A stretch of 64,000 nt of DNA from Elymus sibiricus (Eukaryota; Streptophyta; Magnoliopsida; Poales; Poaceae): assembly GCA_039707655.1 (NCBI GenBank), contig CM077671.1, positions 366,136,720-366,200,719 on the forward strand, written 5' to 3'. Shown here in pieces: positions 42,441 to 54,146 of this stretch (positions within the stretch are counted from its first letter, which is position 1; each line of letters opens with the position of its first letter). Made by a program: the position numbers and the translations under genes. Under the pieces are notes generated by a model, which was not told where the DNA came from, searched no databases, and worked only from the letters and a program-made list of their open reading frames with translations.

Positions 42441-43600
42441 CACTGTCCCTCTACCAGCTCCTAAGGAAGACGGCGCTTGTCGAGCCAGGCGCCGACTCCG
42501 CCAGGAAGCCGGCCAAATTCGAGTGTACCGACCAGGCGGACGCGGCGTTCCGCAACCTCAAACGAGTCCTCACCAGCGCACCCATCCTGGCCGCGCCGGC
42601 TGAGAAGGAGCCCCTGCTCGCGTACATCGCGGGGACCACCCACGTCATCAGCGTCGTCTTGGTTGTAGAGTGGCCGGAGGAGGGCAAAGCGCTGACAGTC
42701 CAGCGTCCCGTCTACTACCTCAGCGAAGTCCTCTCTGCCTCCAAGCAAAACTACCCCCACTACCAGAAGATGTGCTACGGCATATACTTCGCCGCCCAGA
42801 AGATCAAACAGTATTTCCAAGAGCATGTCATCACCGTGGTGAGCACGGCGCCGCTGGGCGAAATCATGAGCGGACGGGACGCCACCGGCCAGATCGCCAA
42901 GTAGGCAATCGCCCTCACCGACTACGAGATCTGATACGAGCCACGCACCGCCATCAAGTCGCTGGCGATGGCCGACTTCCTCGTCGACTGGGCAGAAACC
43001 CAGTTCGTGCCGCCTCCCCCGGACTCCACGCACTGGCGCATGCACTTCGATGGCTCAAAGATGCGGACCGATTTGGGAGCCGGCATCGTCCTGTCGTCTC
43101 CAAAAGGAGACCGACTTAAGTACGCGCTCCAAATCCACTTCGCCGCCTCCAACAACGTGGCCGAGTACGAGGCGCTCGTCCACGGCCTCCGGCTCGCCAA
43201 AGAGATCGGCATCCGGCGCATCTTGTGTTTCGGCGACTCCGACTTGGTGGTGCAGCAGGTCTCTGGCGAATGGGATGCCAGGGACGCCAACATGGCCAGC
43301 TACGGTTCCTCGTCCTGCAGCTCACCGTCTCCTTCGAGGGCTGCGAGTTCCATCACGTCCCCCGGGCAGACAACGAGGCGGCAGACGCCTTGGCAAAAAT
43401 CGGCTCCACCTGCCAGGCCATCCCGGCTGGCGTCTCCCTCGAGCAGCTGCGCAAGCCGTCGATCAAACCCTTTGCCGAGTCGGAGTCCATCTTCGTGCCC
43501 ACAGATCCCACCGGCTCCTCGACGGTCCCGGGGGCTCCGCCGGCTCCGACGGTTCCACCGGCTCCGCCTACCCCGCCGGCTCCGATGATTCGGCCGGCTC
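42441..43600 (+). pseudogene. pol: RNase H domains of Gypsy B
   Basis: The RT-linked domain at 42590-42870 (KEPLLAYIAGTTHVISVVLV, YPHYQKMCYGIYFAAQKIKQ) ends at TAG 42902-42904; TGA 42932-42934 follows. The second domain, 43030-43430, has the D-E-D pattern MHFDGSKMRTDLGAG, NNVAEYEALVHGL and FGDSDLVVQQVSG. One base is lost near 43304 (after ANMASY), then the +1 frame gives EFHHVPRADNEAADALAKIG with the last Asp. Frame 43225-43959 then runs through a P/A-rich linker (PPAPTVPPAPPTPPAP) to the integrase. Confidence 0.87.
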
Positions 43601-43839
43601 CACTTGCTCCGCCGGCTACGCCCGCCATGCCGACTCCTGCGGCTGTCGTCTCGGTGACCGTCGGCCCTGAGCCCGGGGCCGTCCTGATGGTTGTCGATCA
43701 GCCGGACCCGGGGACTGGCAAGCCGGTCCCGGGGGCTCTGTCAACGAGCCCGGGGGCTCCGGCTGCCCAGAACCTCCAGCCCGTGCCGGAGCCGGCCTCG
43801 GTGTCGGCTTCGTCGTGGGCCCAGCTGATCTTGGCTTTC

Positions 43840-45081
43840 CTCCTACGCGGCGAGCTCCCCCCTGAAGAAGACAAAGCCCGGCAAATCCATCGCGGCGCTC
43901 CCGCCTACAACATCATCAACCATGAGCTGGTCCACCGCAGCACGACCGGCGTGTACTAACGATGCGTCGAGCCCGAGAAGGGCCAAGAGATCCTCCGAGA
44001 CATCCACCAGGGCGAGTGCGGGCACCACGCCGCCTCAAGGACCCTGGTGGCCAAGGTGTTCCGCCATGGCTTCTACTGGCGAACTGCACTAGAGGAGGCG
44101 ACGCAGCTCGTCGACAGATGCGAAGGGTGCCAGCGCTTCCACGCGCAAAGCCACCTACCGGCTGTGGCGCTCGAGACCATCCCGCTGTCGTGGCCCTTTG
44201 CCCTCTGGGGGCTCGACATGGTGGGGCCATTCAAGACCGCTCGAGGCGGCATGACGCCTTTGCTGGTAGCCGTCGACAAGTTCACCAAGTGGATCGAGGC
44301 CAGACCCATCAAGAAGTTGGACGGCCCCACCGCCGTCCGATTCATCGAAGACATAACATTACGCTACGGCATCCCGCACAGCATCATCACCGACAACGGC
44401 ACTAACTTCACCAAGGGTGCGCTGGCACGTTTCTGTGCCAAACAAGGCATCCAGCTCAACCTGGCCTTGGTTGCCCACCCGCAGTCGAATGGTCAGGCCG
44501 AAAGGGCTAACGGCTTAATCCTGACCGGCATCAAGCCCCAGCTCGTGGCATCGCTCGTCCGCTCAGTCGGCTGCTGGATCGAGGAACTGCCGGCCGTCTT
44601 GTGGAGCCTAAGGACCACGCCCAACCGATCAACCGGCTTCACGCCTTTCTTCCTCGTGTACGGGTCCGAGGCGGTCATCCCCACGGACATCGAGTTTGAC
44701 TCGCCTCGAGTCGCCCTGTACACGGAGACGGACGCAAAGGAGGCAAGGGAGGACGGCGTCGACCTTCTCGAGGAGGCCCGCGAACTAGCGCTGAGCCGGA
44801 CGGCTATCTACCAGCAGAAGCTCCGGCACTACCACAGCAAGCGCATCCAGCCCCTCTCCTTCCGCGAGGGGGACCTGGTGCTCAGGCGGATCCAGCGAAC
44901 CGCCGGCCAGCACAAACTATCCTCCCCATGGGACGGCCCGTTCATCATCAGCAAGGCGCTGCACAACAACGTGTACTATCTAATAGACGCGCAGAAGCCG
45001 CAGAAGCGCAAGAGAGACGCCTCCGGCGAGGAGACGGAGCGCCCGTGGAACGCGACGCTCCTCCGACCATTTTACTGCTAA
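43840..45081 (+). pseudogene. pol: Integrase of Gypsy B
   Basis: N-terminal H2C2 (IHQGECGHHAASRTL ... DRCEGCQRF). TAA at 43957-43959 cuts it just before. The core is complete: WGLDMVGPF (Asp), IITDNGTNF (Asp), NGQAERANGLIL (Glu). The C-terminus has GDLVLRRIQ, LSSPWDGPFIISK and a final NATLLRPFYC. From 44047 to 45081 the frame is intact (344 aa). Confidence 0.9.
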
Positions 45082-45739
45082 GGACCAGTGTATGTATGTA
45101 CCTCCCCTTTTGGGCTTATGAATGCAATGGGTGCCCCAAGCCAGCTCTTGGGGCACGCCTATTTCGTTTCCTTCCAAAGCTGTTCGCCTCACTCACCGGT
45201 TCCCGGACCCGGTTCCGCGGTCTCGGGGGCTCGCCGGCTAGCCTTGACGTCGCTCTCCGAAGCCGGTCAAGTAATGTGGACTAAGGAACACCCTACCACC
45301 CCACCCAGCTATAGACCGGCTCCTGGCTGTCCGGCTGGTGGGTTCTCGGGACGGTAAGCTTAGCACACACGAAAACGGTCATAGGGGGTCGCCGGCTAGG
45401 GCTAGCCGGAACCTTTTTTAGCCTCTGCCATTTACCTTAGCCAAAACACCCTCGCGGCTCTCAAACTCACGACCGTCTCCCCCGAGGCGGACACCCCGTC
45501 CCAGCTACAGATCGGCTCCCGGCTATCTGGCTGGCGGGGCCAATGCCAAAAGGGACAAGGTTTTGGGTAGAAAGAGCCAAAAAGGGCAAAAAGGCTAAGG
45601 TCGAGTCGGCACGCATAAAAAACTTTTGCAAACGAAAGCACAAACTTATATACAAAACGGCCCACAGCCCCAAGTTCATTACATCTACACCCCCAGTGGG
45701 TGGAATTGTAGTCTAAACAAAATGCAGGAAAGAAAAATC
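45082..45739. other. Spacer between integrase and the antisense gene of Gypsy B
   Basis: Non-coding, with GGCTAG/CCGGCT-rich sequence. It is the convergent end of both transcription units. Confidence 0.5.
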
Positions 45740-46585
45740 CTAAATAGCGGCAGCGCCGTCTTCTCCTCCGGCATCCTTTGCGGCAGCGCCGTCTTCTCCT
45801 CCGTCCTTGGTCACGGCGGGCTCCGCACCATCCTCCGGGTCAAGGTCGCGAGCCAGCTCGGATTCGGAGTAATCATCGGTGCTGGACTCGGCGGCTTCGT
45901 CGTCAGTCTCCCCGGTGCTACCCTCCGGGTCATCGATGGCGAGCCCGAACCGGTCCTCCGGGACCACCTCGCCGTTTGCCGTCCGCTCCGGGACATATTC
46001 GTCCCAAGGGGCAAAGGACGCGAGGTCGCTGGCCCGTGCGGCCAGCACGTCGGCGATCGCCTCCAGCTCAGCATCTGTGCCGGCGCTCTGGGCTGCAAGC
46101 AGCCCAAAATCCAGCTCGGGGTACCATGACCTCGCAACCCGAAGCGCCATGGCCGCCCCGGTGCGCGCCGCAGAAGCCCTCCAGGCGTTCACGCGCGTGG
46201 ACCCGGCCTCCAGCCACCTAGACAGCCGGCTCATGGATGCCGGATCCACCGCGCCCGGCCAGAGGGAGCGGACCAGCTCCAAGCCGGCGGCCTCGAGCCA
46301 CTTCAGGGCTCGGACCACCTCGTCCAGACGCACCCTGCCAGTGATCCCCACCTCTTCCATGGTCCAGGCGGCAAGCTCCCCAACATGAGCTCCAAGCGCC
46401 CGTTGTGCCTCGCGGTGAGCCTCCACGGCTGCCTCCGCTGCTGCCTGTGTGCCCGGGAAGGCCGCTGGGGGAGAAAGGAACGCATGATGTAAGACGAAGA
46501 AAACGGCGGCCCCAAGCCAACGCGCAAAGACAAATAAGACAACCAAAACCTACCGGCCAGGAGCCGGTCCCCTTCCAGCGCCTCC
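45740..46585 (-). pseudogene. Antisense gene of Gypsy B, 3' part
   Basis: Minus strand. ALEGDRLLAG continues the frame from 53474; a GTAGG..CCCCCAG intron (about 46470-46551) follows; then AFPGTQAAAEAAVEAHREAQ..., DVLAARASDLASFAPWDEYV and an acidic tail (DGGEDGAAAKDAGGEDGAAA) ending at 45740. It parallels the coiled-coil end of the Gypsy A antisense gene in position. The 5' side is cut by Sabrina-2, TSD CCTCC. Confidence 0.72.
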
Positions 46586-48172
46586 TGCTACTTCTTGAGC
46601 ATGCGTTGGTTTTCCCTTGAAGAGGAAAGGGTAATGCAGCAAAGTAGATAAATATTTCCCTTAGTTGTTGAGAACCAAGGTATCAATCCAGTAGGAGATA
46701 GAAGCAAGTCCCCAATAGATGTACCTACACAATCAATCAAACAATTGCACCCAACGCTATAAAGGGGTTGTTTATCCCTTCACGGTTACTTGCAAGGATG
46801 AGATCTGATAGAGATAGATAGATAGGATTGCTAGAACGTAAAGTAAAACAAAAGTAAAAATAATGCAGCGAAGTATTTTGGTATTTTTGGTTTATAGATC
46901 TGAAAATATAATATGGAAAATAGACCCGGGGGCCATAGGTTTCACTAGAGGCTTCTCTCATGAAGGAAAATAATACGGTGGGTGAACAAATTACTGTCGA
47001 GCAATTGATAGAAAAGCGAATAATTATGACGATATCCAAGGCAATGATTATGCATATAGGCATCACGTTCGTGTCAAGTAGACCGAAAAGATTCTGCATC
47101 TACTACTATTACTCCACACATCGACCGACTCCTGCCTGCATCTAGAGTATTAAGTTCATGAAGAACAGAGTAACACATTAGGTAAGATGACATGATGTAG
47201 AGGGATAAACTCAAGCAATATGATGAAAACCCCATCTTTTTATCCTCGATGGCAACAATACAAATACGTGCCTCGCTACCCCTACTTTGTCACTGGGTGA
47301 GGACACCGCAAGATTGAACCCAAAACTAAGCACTTCTCCCATTGCAAGAATTACCAATCTAGTTGGCCAAACCAAACCAATAACTCGAAGAGACTTGCAA
47401 AGATATGAAATCATGCATATAAGAATTCAGAGAAGATTCAAATAATATTCATATATAAGCTGATCATAAACCCACAATTCATCGGATCTCGACAAACACA
47501 CCGCAAAAGAGTATTACATCGGATAGATCTCCATGAAGATCATGAAGAACATGGTATTGAAGAACAAAGAGAGAGAAGAAGCCATCTAGCTACTAGCTAT
47601 GGACTCGAAGGTCTGTGGTAAACTACTCACGCATCATCGGAGGGGTAATGGAGTTGATGTAGATGCCCTCCGTGATCGAATCCCCCTCCGGCAGATTACC
47701 GAAAAAGGCTCCAAGATTGGATCTCACGGGAACAGAGGCTTCCGGCGGCGGAAAAGTATTTTTGTGGCTCCTTTTGGTATCCAGGGAATATTTGGGAATT
47801 TATAGGCCGAAGAATAGGGTTAGGAGGGCTGCCGTGGGGCCACAAGCCAGGGGGCGCGCCCCCCCCTAGGGCGCGCCCTGGTGGCTTGTGACGCCATGGC
47901 AGGTCTCTTGCCTTCATCTCCAAGTTTGCTGGGTTTCTTCTGGTCCAAGAAAAATCATTCCAAAGATTTTATTCCGTTTGGACTCCGTTTAATATTCCTT
48001 ATCTGCAATACTCAAAAACAAGGAAAAAACAGAAACTGGCACTAGGCTCTAGATTAATAGGTTAGTCCCAAAAATAATATAAAATAGCATATTAATGCAT
48101 ATAAAACATCTAAAACAGATAATATAATAGCATGGAACAATCAAAAATTATAGATACGTTGGAGACGTATCA
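46586..48172 (-). repeat. 3' LTR of Sabrina-2 (1587 bp)
   Basis: TGCTACTTCTTGAGC ... GGAGACGTATCA on plus. It holds a 37-bp piece (about 47430-47466) absent from the 5' LTR. Confidence 0.93.
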
Positions 48173-50844
48173 AGCATCCCCAAGCTTAATTCCTGCTCGT
48201 TCTCGAGTAGGTAAATGATAAAAACAGAATTTTTGATGTGGAATGCTACCTAACATATTTATCCATGTAATATTCTTTATTGTGGCATGAATATTCAGAT
48301 CCATAAGATTCAAAACAAAAGTCTAATATTGACATAAAAACAGTAATACTTCAAGCATACCAACAAGGCAATTGCGTCCTTTCGAAATAACATGGCCTTA
48401 GAAAGTTATCCCTACAAAATCATATGGTCTGGCTATGCTCCATCTTCCCCACACAAAGTATCTAAATCATGCACAACCCCGATGACAATTGAAGCAATTG
48501 TTTCACACTTTTTATGATCTCAAACATTTTCAACTCTCACGCAATACATGAGTGTGAGCCATGGATATAGCACTATAGGTGGAATAGAATATGGTGGAGT
48601 TTGCGAGGAAAAAGGAGAAGATAGTCTCACATCAACTAGGCGTATCAATGGGCTATGGAGATGCCCATCAATAGATATCAATGTGAGTGAGTAGGGATTG
48701 CCATCCAACGAATGCACTAGAGCTATAAGTGTATGAAAGCTCAAAATGAAAACTAAGTGGTTGTGCATATGATGAAAAATTCCACTAGTTATATGAAAGT
48801 GACAAAATAGGAGACTCTCTATCATGAAGATCATGGTGCTACTTTGAAGCACAAGTGTGGAAAAACATAGTAGCATTGTCCCTTCTCTCTTTCTCTCATT
48901 TTTTTTGGTGGGCATCTTTGGCCTCTTTTTTTTATTTGGGCTTCGCTGGCCTCTTCTATTATTTGTAAAGTCCGGAGACTCATCCCAACTTGTGAGGAGT
49001 CATAGCTTCCATCATCCTTTTCTCTCACGGGACAATGCTCTAATAATGAAAATCATCACACTTTTATTTACTTACAAGTCAAAAATTACAACTAGATACC
49101 TAGAACAAAAATATGACTCTATATGCAATATGAAAGTGATGGTGCGTGTCATGAAAAACGGAACGGTGGAAGTTGCATGGCAATATATCTCGGAATGGCT
49201 ATGGAAATGCCATAATAGGTAGGTATGGGGGCTGTTTTGAGGAAAGTATATGGTGGCTGTTTTGAGGAAGGTGGGTTTGATGCACCGGCGAAAGTTGCGC
49301 GGTACGTACTAGAGAGGCTAGCAATGGTGGAAGGGTGAGAGTGCATATAATCCATGGACTCAACATTAGTCATAAAGAACTCACATACTTATTGCAAAAG
49401 TCTATTAGTTATCGAAACAAAGCATTAGATGCATGCTCCTAGGGGAGAGGTTGGTAGGAGTTAACCATCGCGCGCTCCCGACCCTCAGACAAAGGTTGAC
49501 AATCATTAAACAAATCATGCTCCGACTTCGTTACATAACGGTTCACCATACGTGCATGCTACGGGAATCACAAACTTTAACACAAGTATTTTTTCCAATT
49601 CACAATTACTCACTAGCATGACTCTCATATTACCATCTTCATATCTCAAAACTATATGCAAGGAATCAAACTTCCCATAGTATCCAATGCACTTAATATG
49701 AAAGTTTTTATTATATCCCTCTTGGATGCCCATTATATTAGGACCAAATTCATAACCTAAACCAATTACCATGCTGTTTAAAGACTCTCAAAATAATGTA
49801 AGTGAGGTACGAGAGTTCAATAATTTCTATAAAATAAAACACCACCGTGCTCTAAAAAGATATAAGTGAAGCACTACAGCAACATTGCCTAGCTCAAAAG
49901 ATATAAGTGAAGCACATAGAGTATTCTAATAAATTCATGATTCAGCGTGCCTCTCCCAAAAAGATGTGTGCAGCAAGGATGATTGTGGCAAACTAAAAAT
50001 CAAAGACTCATATCATACAAGACGCTCCAAGCAAAACACATATCATGTGGTGAATAAAAATATAGCCTCAAGTAAATTTACCGATGGATTGAAGACGAAA
50101 GAGGGGATGCCTTCCGGGGAATCCCCAAGCTTAGGCTTTTTGGTATCCTTGAATATGGATTGGGGGGACTTGGGCATCCCCAAGCTTAGGCTCTTGCCAC
50201 TCCTCATTCCATAGTCCTTCAAATCTTTACCCAAAACTTGAAAACTTCACAACACAAAACTCAACAGAAAACTCATGAGATATGTTAGTATAAGAAAAAC
50301 AAATCACCACTTTAGGTACTGTTGTGAACTCATTCTTTATTTATATTGGTGTAATATCTACTGTATTCTAACTTCTCCATGGTTCATACCCCCCGATACA
50401 ACCCATAGATACATCAAAATAAGCAAACAACACAAAGAAAACAGAATCTGTCTAAAACAGAACAGTCTGTAGCAATCTATAGACGTCGAATAATTATGTA
50501 ACTTCAAAAATTCTAAAAAATTAGGACAATCAGGTAAATTTGTATATCAATCTTGTGTTAAAATTTCATATCAAAATCACGTTCCAGTGAATTTAAAAAA
50601 CTCCTGCACTGAGAGCAAAAGTTTCTGTTTTTCAGCAAAATCAAATCACAAACACCGTAGACCATCCCAAAGGTCTTACTTGGCTCAAACACTAATTTAA
50701 ACAAGAAAACACAATTACTACAGAGGTAATAATGTGCAAAACACTCAAAAACAGAAGCAAAAACAAAAGCATAAAAATAAAATTGGGTTGCCTCCCAACA
50801 AGCGCTATTGTTTAACGCCCCTAGCTAGGCATAACGCAATAGAT
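48173..50844 (-). other. Non-coding internal region of Sabrina-2
   Basis: No pol motif in any frame. Near 50120-50190 a CCCCAAGCTTAGGCTTTT-type unit is repeated; similar sequence occurs at 59495-59570 in Sabrina-1. Confidence 0.75.
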
Positions 50845-51723
50845 CTAGGTATTGTCATAATAGTAAGGGAGATCATCCATGCTCATCTCAAGCTCCCTTC
50901 TTTCAGCGGCAAGTTTTCTTTTTGGCAAGCAAAAATAATCAAAAGGGCTAAATTTAATAGGATAAGGATCCTTAAGATCAAGTGCGGGAGGGATAGGTTC
51001 CTCCTTCGGCCCCCTATATTGTATAATCAATTCATCATTGTAGGCTTTCCTTTGGTGGAAAGTCATAAGCCTATCTCTTAATATGAACTCTAATCCTTTA
51101 TTTTGTATAGCAAAATTATCATTGAGTTCAGAAATCTTATCAATCAAAACCTCGATAGGGACCCTTTTTCTCAAATTTTCATTATAAGCAACGTAATCCG
51201 GGGATTGCAATCTCATTATTTCTTCTTGATTAAAAAGGATCTCCTCTATAGGGGGACATCCACCATTAATTTTATAATGAGCAAAGATTTCACTAGCCTC
51301 TTTCATGATGAATCTAAACTCGTGGGCTAGAAATATAGTGGCGGCACGCTTAACAGAAGAATACTGAATATTAGAGAACTCAAGAAAAATTCTTTGTATG
51401 CAAGGATGCATATGAACAAATTGCCTCTCAAGTTCAATTATAAGAAGTGTTATGGCATCCGCAAGACTATTAGTTTTATTGAGAATAGACCCTCCTAAGG
51501 TAGGTAGCGTACCAGCACAAGTAAAGAAATCTTGAATAACGCCTTTTCCAATAATATTATCGCTACCTATGCGGAATTTTTTTGTATGCATGATAGTAGG
51601 TTCTTCATGAGAGTCGTTTTTAGCAAGGTTGTCAAAATTTCTCTCAAGATTATTACTATCCTTTTCAATAAAAAACTCTCTAGATTCAGACATGGTGGCA
51701 ACGAAACGATCAGGAACAAGCAA
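50845..51723 (-). CDS. Sabrina-2 ORF (292 aa), function unknown
   Basis: Intact from ATG 51723 (or 51693, MSESREFFIEKDS) to 50845, beginning about 170 bases after the primer site. Features: acidic N-terminus, LADAITLLIIELERQFVHMH and RAATIFLAHEFRFIMKEASE helices, and a final DDLPYYYDNT. It occupies the gag position, but I see no zinc knuckle or standard gag motif. I recall the same protein from many Triticeae Sabrina/WHAM copies. Its conservation in a pol-less element suggests it helps packaging or regulation, which is inference. Confidence 0.72.
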   Translation of the reverse strand: MLVPDRFVATMSESREFFIEKDSNNLERNFDNLAKNDSHEEPTIMHTKKFRIGSDNIIGKGVIQDFFTCAGTLPTLGGSILNKTNSLADAITLLIIELERQFVHMHPCIQRIFLEFSNIQYSSVKRAATIFLAHEFRFIMKEASEIFAHYKINGGCPPIEEILFNQEEIMRLQSPDYVAYNENLRKRVPIEVLIDKISELNDNFAIQNKGLEFILRDRLMTFHQRKAYNDELIIQYRGPKEEPIPPALDLKDPYPIKFSPFDYFCLPKRKLAAERRELEMSMDDLPYYYDNT

Positions 51724-51889
51724 ACAAAAAGCAAACGGAAAGACGAATGGTAGAAGGGCGAATAAAAAGGCAAATCTTTTCTGAAAATCGTTTTAGAAGT
51801 GGGGGAGAGGAAATCGAGAGGCAAATGGCAAATAATGTAAATGCGAGAGATGTGTTTGTGATGGGTACTTGGTAGGCTTGATGTAGATC

Positions 51890-51907
51890 TCCCCGGCAAC
51901 GGCGCCA
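51890..51907 (-). other. Primer-binding site of Sabrina-2
   Basis: TGGCGCCGTTGCCGGGGA on minus, 11 bases after the 5' LTR end. Confidence 0.85.
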
Positions 51908-51918
51908 GAAATCCTTCT

Positions 51919-53473
51919 TGCTACTTCTTGAGCATGCGTTGATTTTCCCTTGAAGAGGAAAGGGTGATGCAGCAAAGTATATAAGTATTTCCCTCAGTTG
52001 TTGAGAACCAAGGTATCAATCCAGTAGGAGAGACAAGCAACTCCACAATAGATGTACCTACACAAATAATCAAACACTTGCACCCAACACTATAAAGGGG
52101 TTGTCGATCCCTTCACGGTTACTTGCAAGGATGAGATCTAATAGAGATAGATAGATAGGATTGCTAGAACGTAAAGTAAAACAAAAGTAAAAATAATGCA
52201 GCGAAGTATTTTTGGTATTTTTGGTTTATAGATCTGAAAATATAATATGGAAAATAGACCCGGGGGCCATAGGTTTCACTAGAGGCTTCTCTCATGAAGG
52301 AAAATAATACGGTGGGTGAACAAATTACTGTCGAGCAATTGATAGAAAAGCGAATAATTATGACGATATCCAAGGCAATGATTATGCATATAGGCATCAC
52401 GTCCGTGTCAAGTAGACCGAAACGATTCTGCATCTACTACTATTACTCCACACATCGACCGACTCCTGCCTGCATCTAGAGTATTAAGTTCATGAAGAAC
52501 AGAGTAACGCATTAGGTAAGATGACATGATGTAGAGGGATAAACTCAAGCAATATGATGAAAACCCCATCTTTTTATCCTCGATGGCAACAATACAAATA
52601 CGTGCCTCGCTACCCCTACTTTGGCACTGGGTGAGGACACCGCAAGATTGAACCCAAAACTAAGCACTTCTCCTATTGCAAGAATTACCAATCTAGTTGG
52701 CCAAACGAAACCAATAACTCGAAGAGACTTGCAAAGATATGAAATCATGCATATAAGAATTCATAAACCCACAATTCATCGGATCTCGACAAACACACCG
52801 CAAAAGAGTATTACATCGGATAGATCTCCATGAAGATCATGAAGAACATGGTATTGAAGAACAAAGAGAGAGAAGAAGCCATCTAGCTACTAGCTATGGA
52901 CCCAAAGGTCTATGGTAAACTACTCATGCATCATCGGAGGGGCAATGGAGTTGATGTAGATGCCCTCCGTGATCGAATCCCCCTCCGGCAGATTACCGGA
53001 AAAGGCTCCAAGATTGGATCTCACGGGAACAGAGGCTTCCGGCGGCGGAAAAGTATTTTTGTGGCTCCTTTTGGTATCCAGGCAATATTTGGGAATTTAT
53101 AGGCCGAAGAATAGGGTTAGGAGGGTTGCCGTGGGGCCACAAGCCAGGGGGGTACGCCCCCCCCCCCCAGGGCGCGCCCTGGTGGCTTGTGACGCTACGA
53201 CAGGTCTTCTGTCTTCATCTCCAAGTTTGCTGGGTTTCTTCTGGTCCAAGAAAAATCATTCCGAAGATTTTATTCCGTTTGGACTCCGTTTAATATTCCT
53301 TATCTGCAATACTCAAAAACAAGGAAAAACCAGAAACTGACACTAGGCTCTAGATTAATAGGTTAGTCTCAAAAATAATATAAAATAGCATATTAATGCA
53401 TATAAAACATCCAAAACAGATAATATAATAGCATGATACAATCAAAAATTATAGATACGTTGGAGACGTATCA
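51919..53473 (-). repeat. 5' LTR of Sabrina-2 (1555 bp)
   Basis: Matches 46586-48172 apart from scattered substitutions and a 37-bp deletion near 52762 flanked by TCA microhomology. Confidence 0.93.
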
Positions 53474-53904
53474 CCTCCTCCTTCTGCTGGGCATCCCTGG
53501 CCGACCACTCCTGGAGCCGGCGCTCGTACTCGACGCGGGCCGCCTGCTCCTCCCTGGCCGGCTTTGCCAGCGAGGCATCCTTTGCCTCCAGCCCCTTGCG
53601 ATGGACCGCATCCCGCTCCTTCAACCGTCGTTGGAAAGCTGCCTCCCGCTCCTCCAACTCCCGGCGATGAGCCGCCTCGTGCTCCTCCTTCTTCGCCTTC
53701 GCCTGATCCGCCTCCTGGCGGAGCCGGTCGCGCTCCGCGGTTAGGAGGTCCCGCTGTTCGCCATGCCGCACCACCTGGCGTCGGAGGCTGACCGTCTCGG
53801 CGTGGATGGCTGCTCGGGACAAGGATGCCGCTGTCAGAAAGCAAACGAAGAAAAGGATTCAGCTCACCTCCGGAGCAACCGGCCTGAATCCCGGGGACTA
53901 CACC

Positions 53905-53932
53905 CAGTGGGTGCGCTCGCGCGCCCCCACTG
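53905..53932. repeat. Intron hairpin, copy 1
   Basis: CAGTGGGTGCGC pairs with GCGCCCCCACTG (one mismatch) in a possible intron of the antisense gene. The flanks ACTACACC / GGAAG are shared in part with copy 2. Confidence 0.6.
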
Positions 53933-54118
53933 GAAGTTCGTGAGGTTCCATACCTTGCAGACATGACGGCCAGCCAATTTTCGGCCCCGCGGTACAAGCC
54001 TAGCAGCGTGTTGTATGCAGCTACCCGGCGGTCGTGCGCGGCCAACAAAGAACACAAAGATGCCATTAGACTCGACCCACCTACGTCCCGAGCCGGCCCG
54101 AGTCTCGGGGGCTACACC

Positions 54119-54146
54119 CAGTGGGTGCGCTGGCGCGCCCCCACTG
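54119..54146. repeat. Intron hairpin, copy 2
   Basis: Same 12-base arms with loop TGGC; about 45 bp of surrounding sequence matches copy 1, in another intron of the same gene. Confidence 0.6.

Larger units (their letters stand above)
46586..53473 (-). mobile_element. Sabrina-2: Athila-type (Sabrina/WHAM-like) element, minus strand, 6888 bp
   Basis: 5' LTR 51919-53473, 3' LTR 46586-48172 (minus orientation, start TGATACGTCTCCAACG). Perfect TSD CCTCC at 46581-46585 and 53474-53478. Primer site TGGCGCCGTTGCCGGGGA at 51907-51890. One intact ORF (292 aa) and about 2.7 kb of non-coding sequence; no pol. Its LTRs are related to those of Sabrina-1, but its ORF is different, so the two are distinct families or subfamilies. 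Confidence 0.93.
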
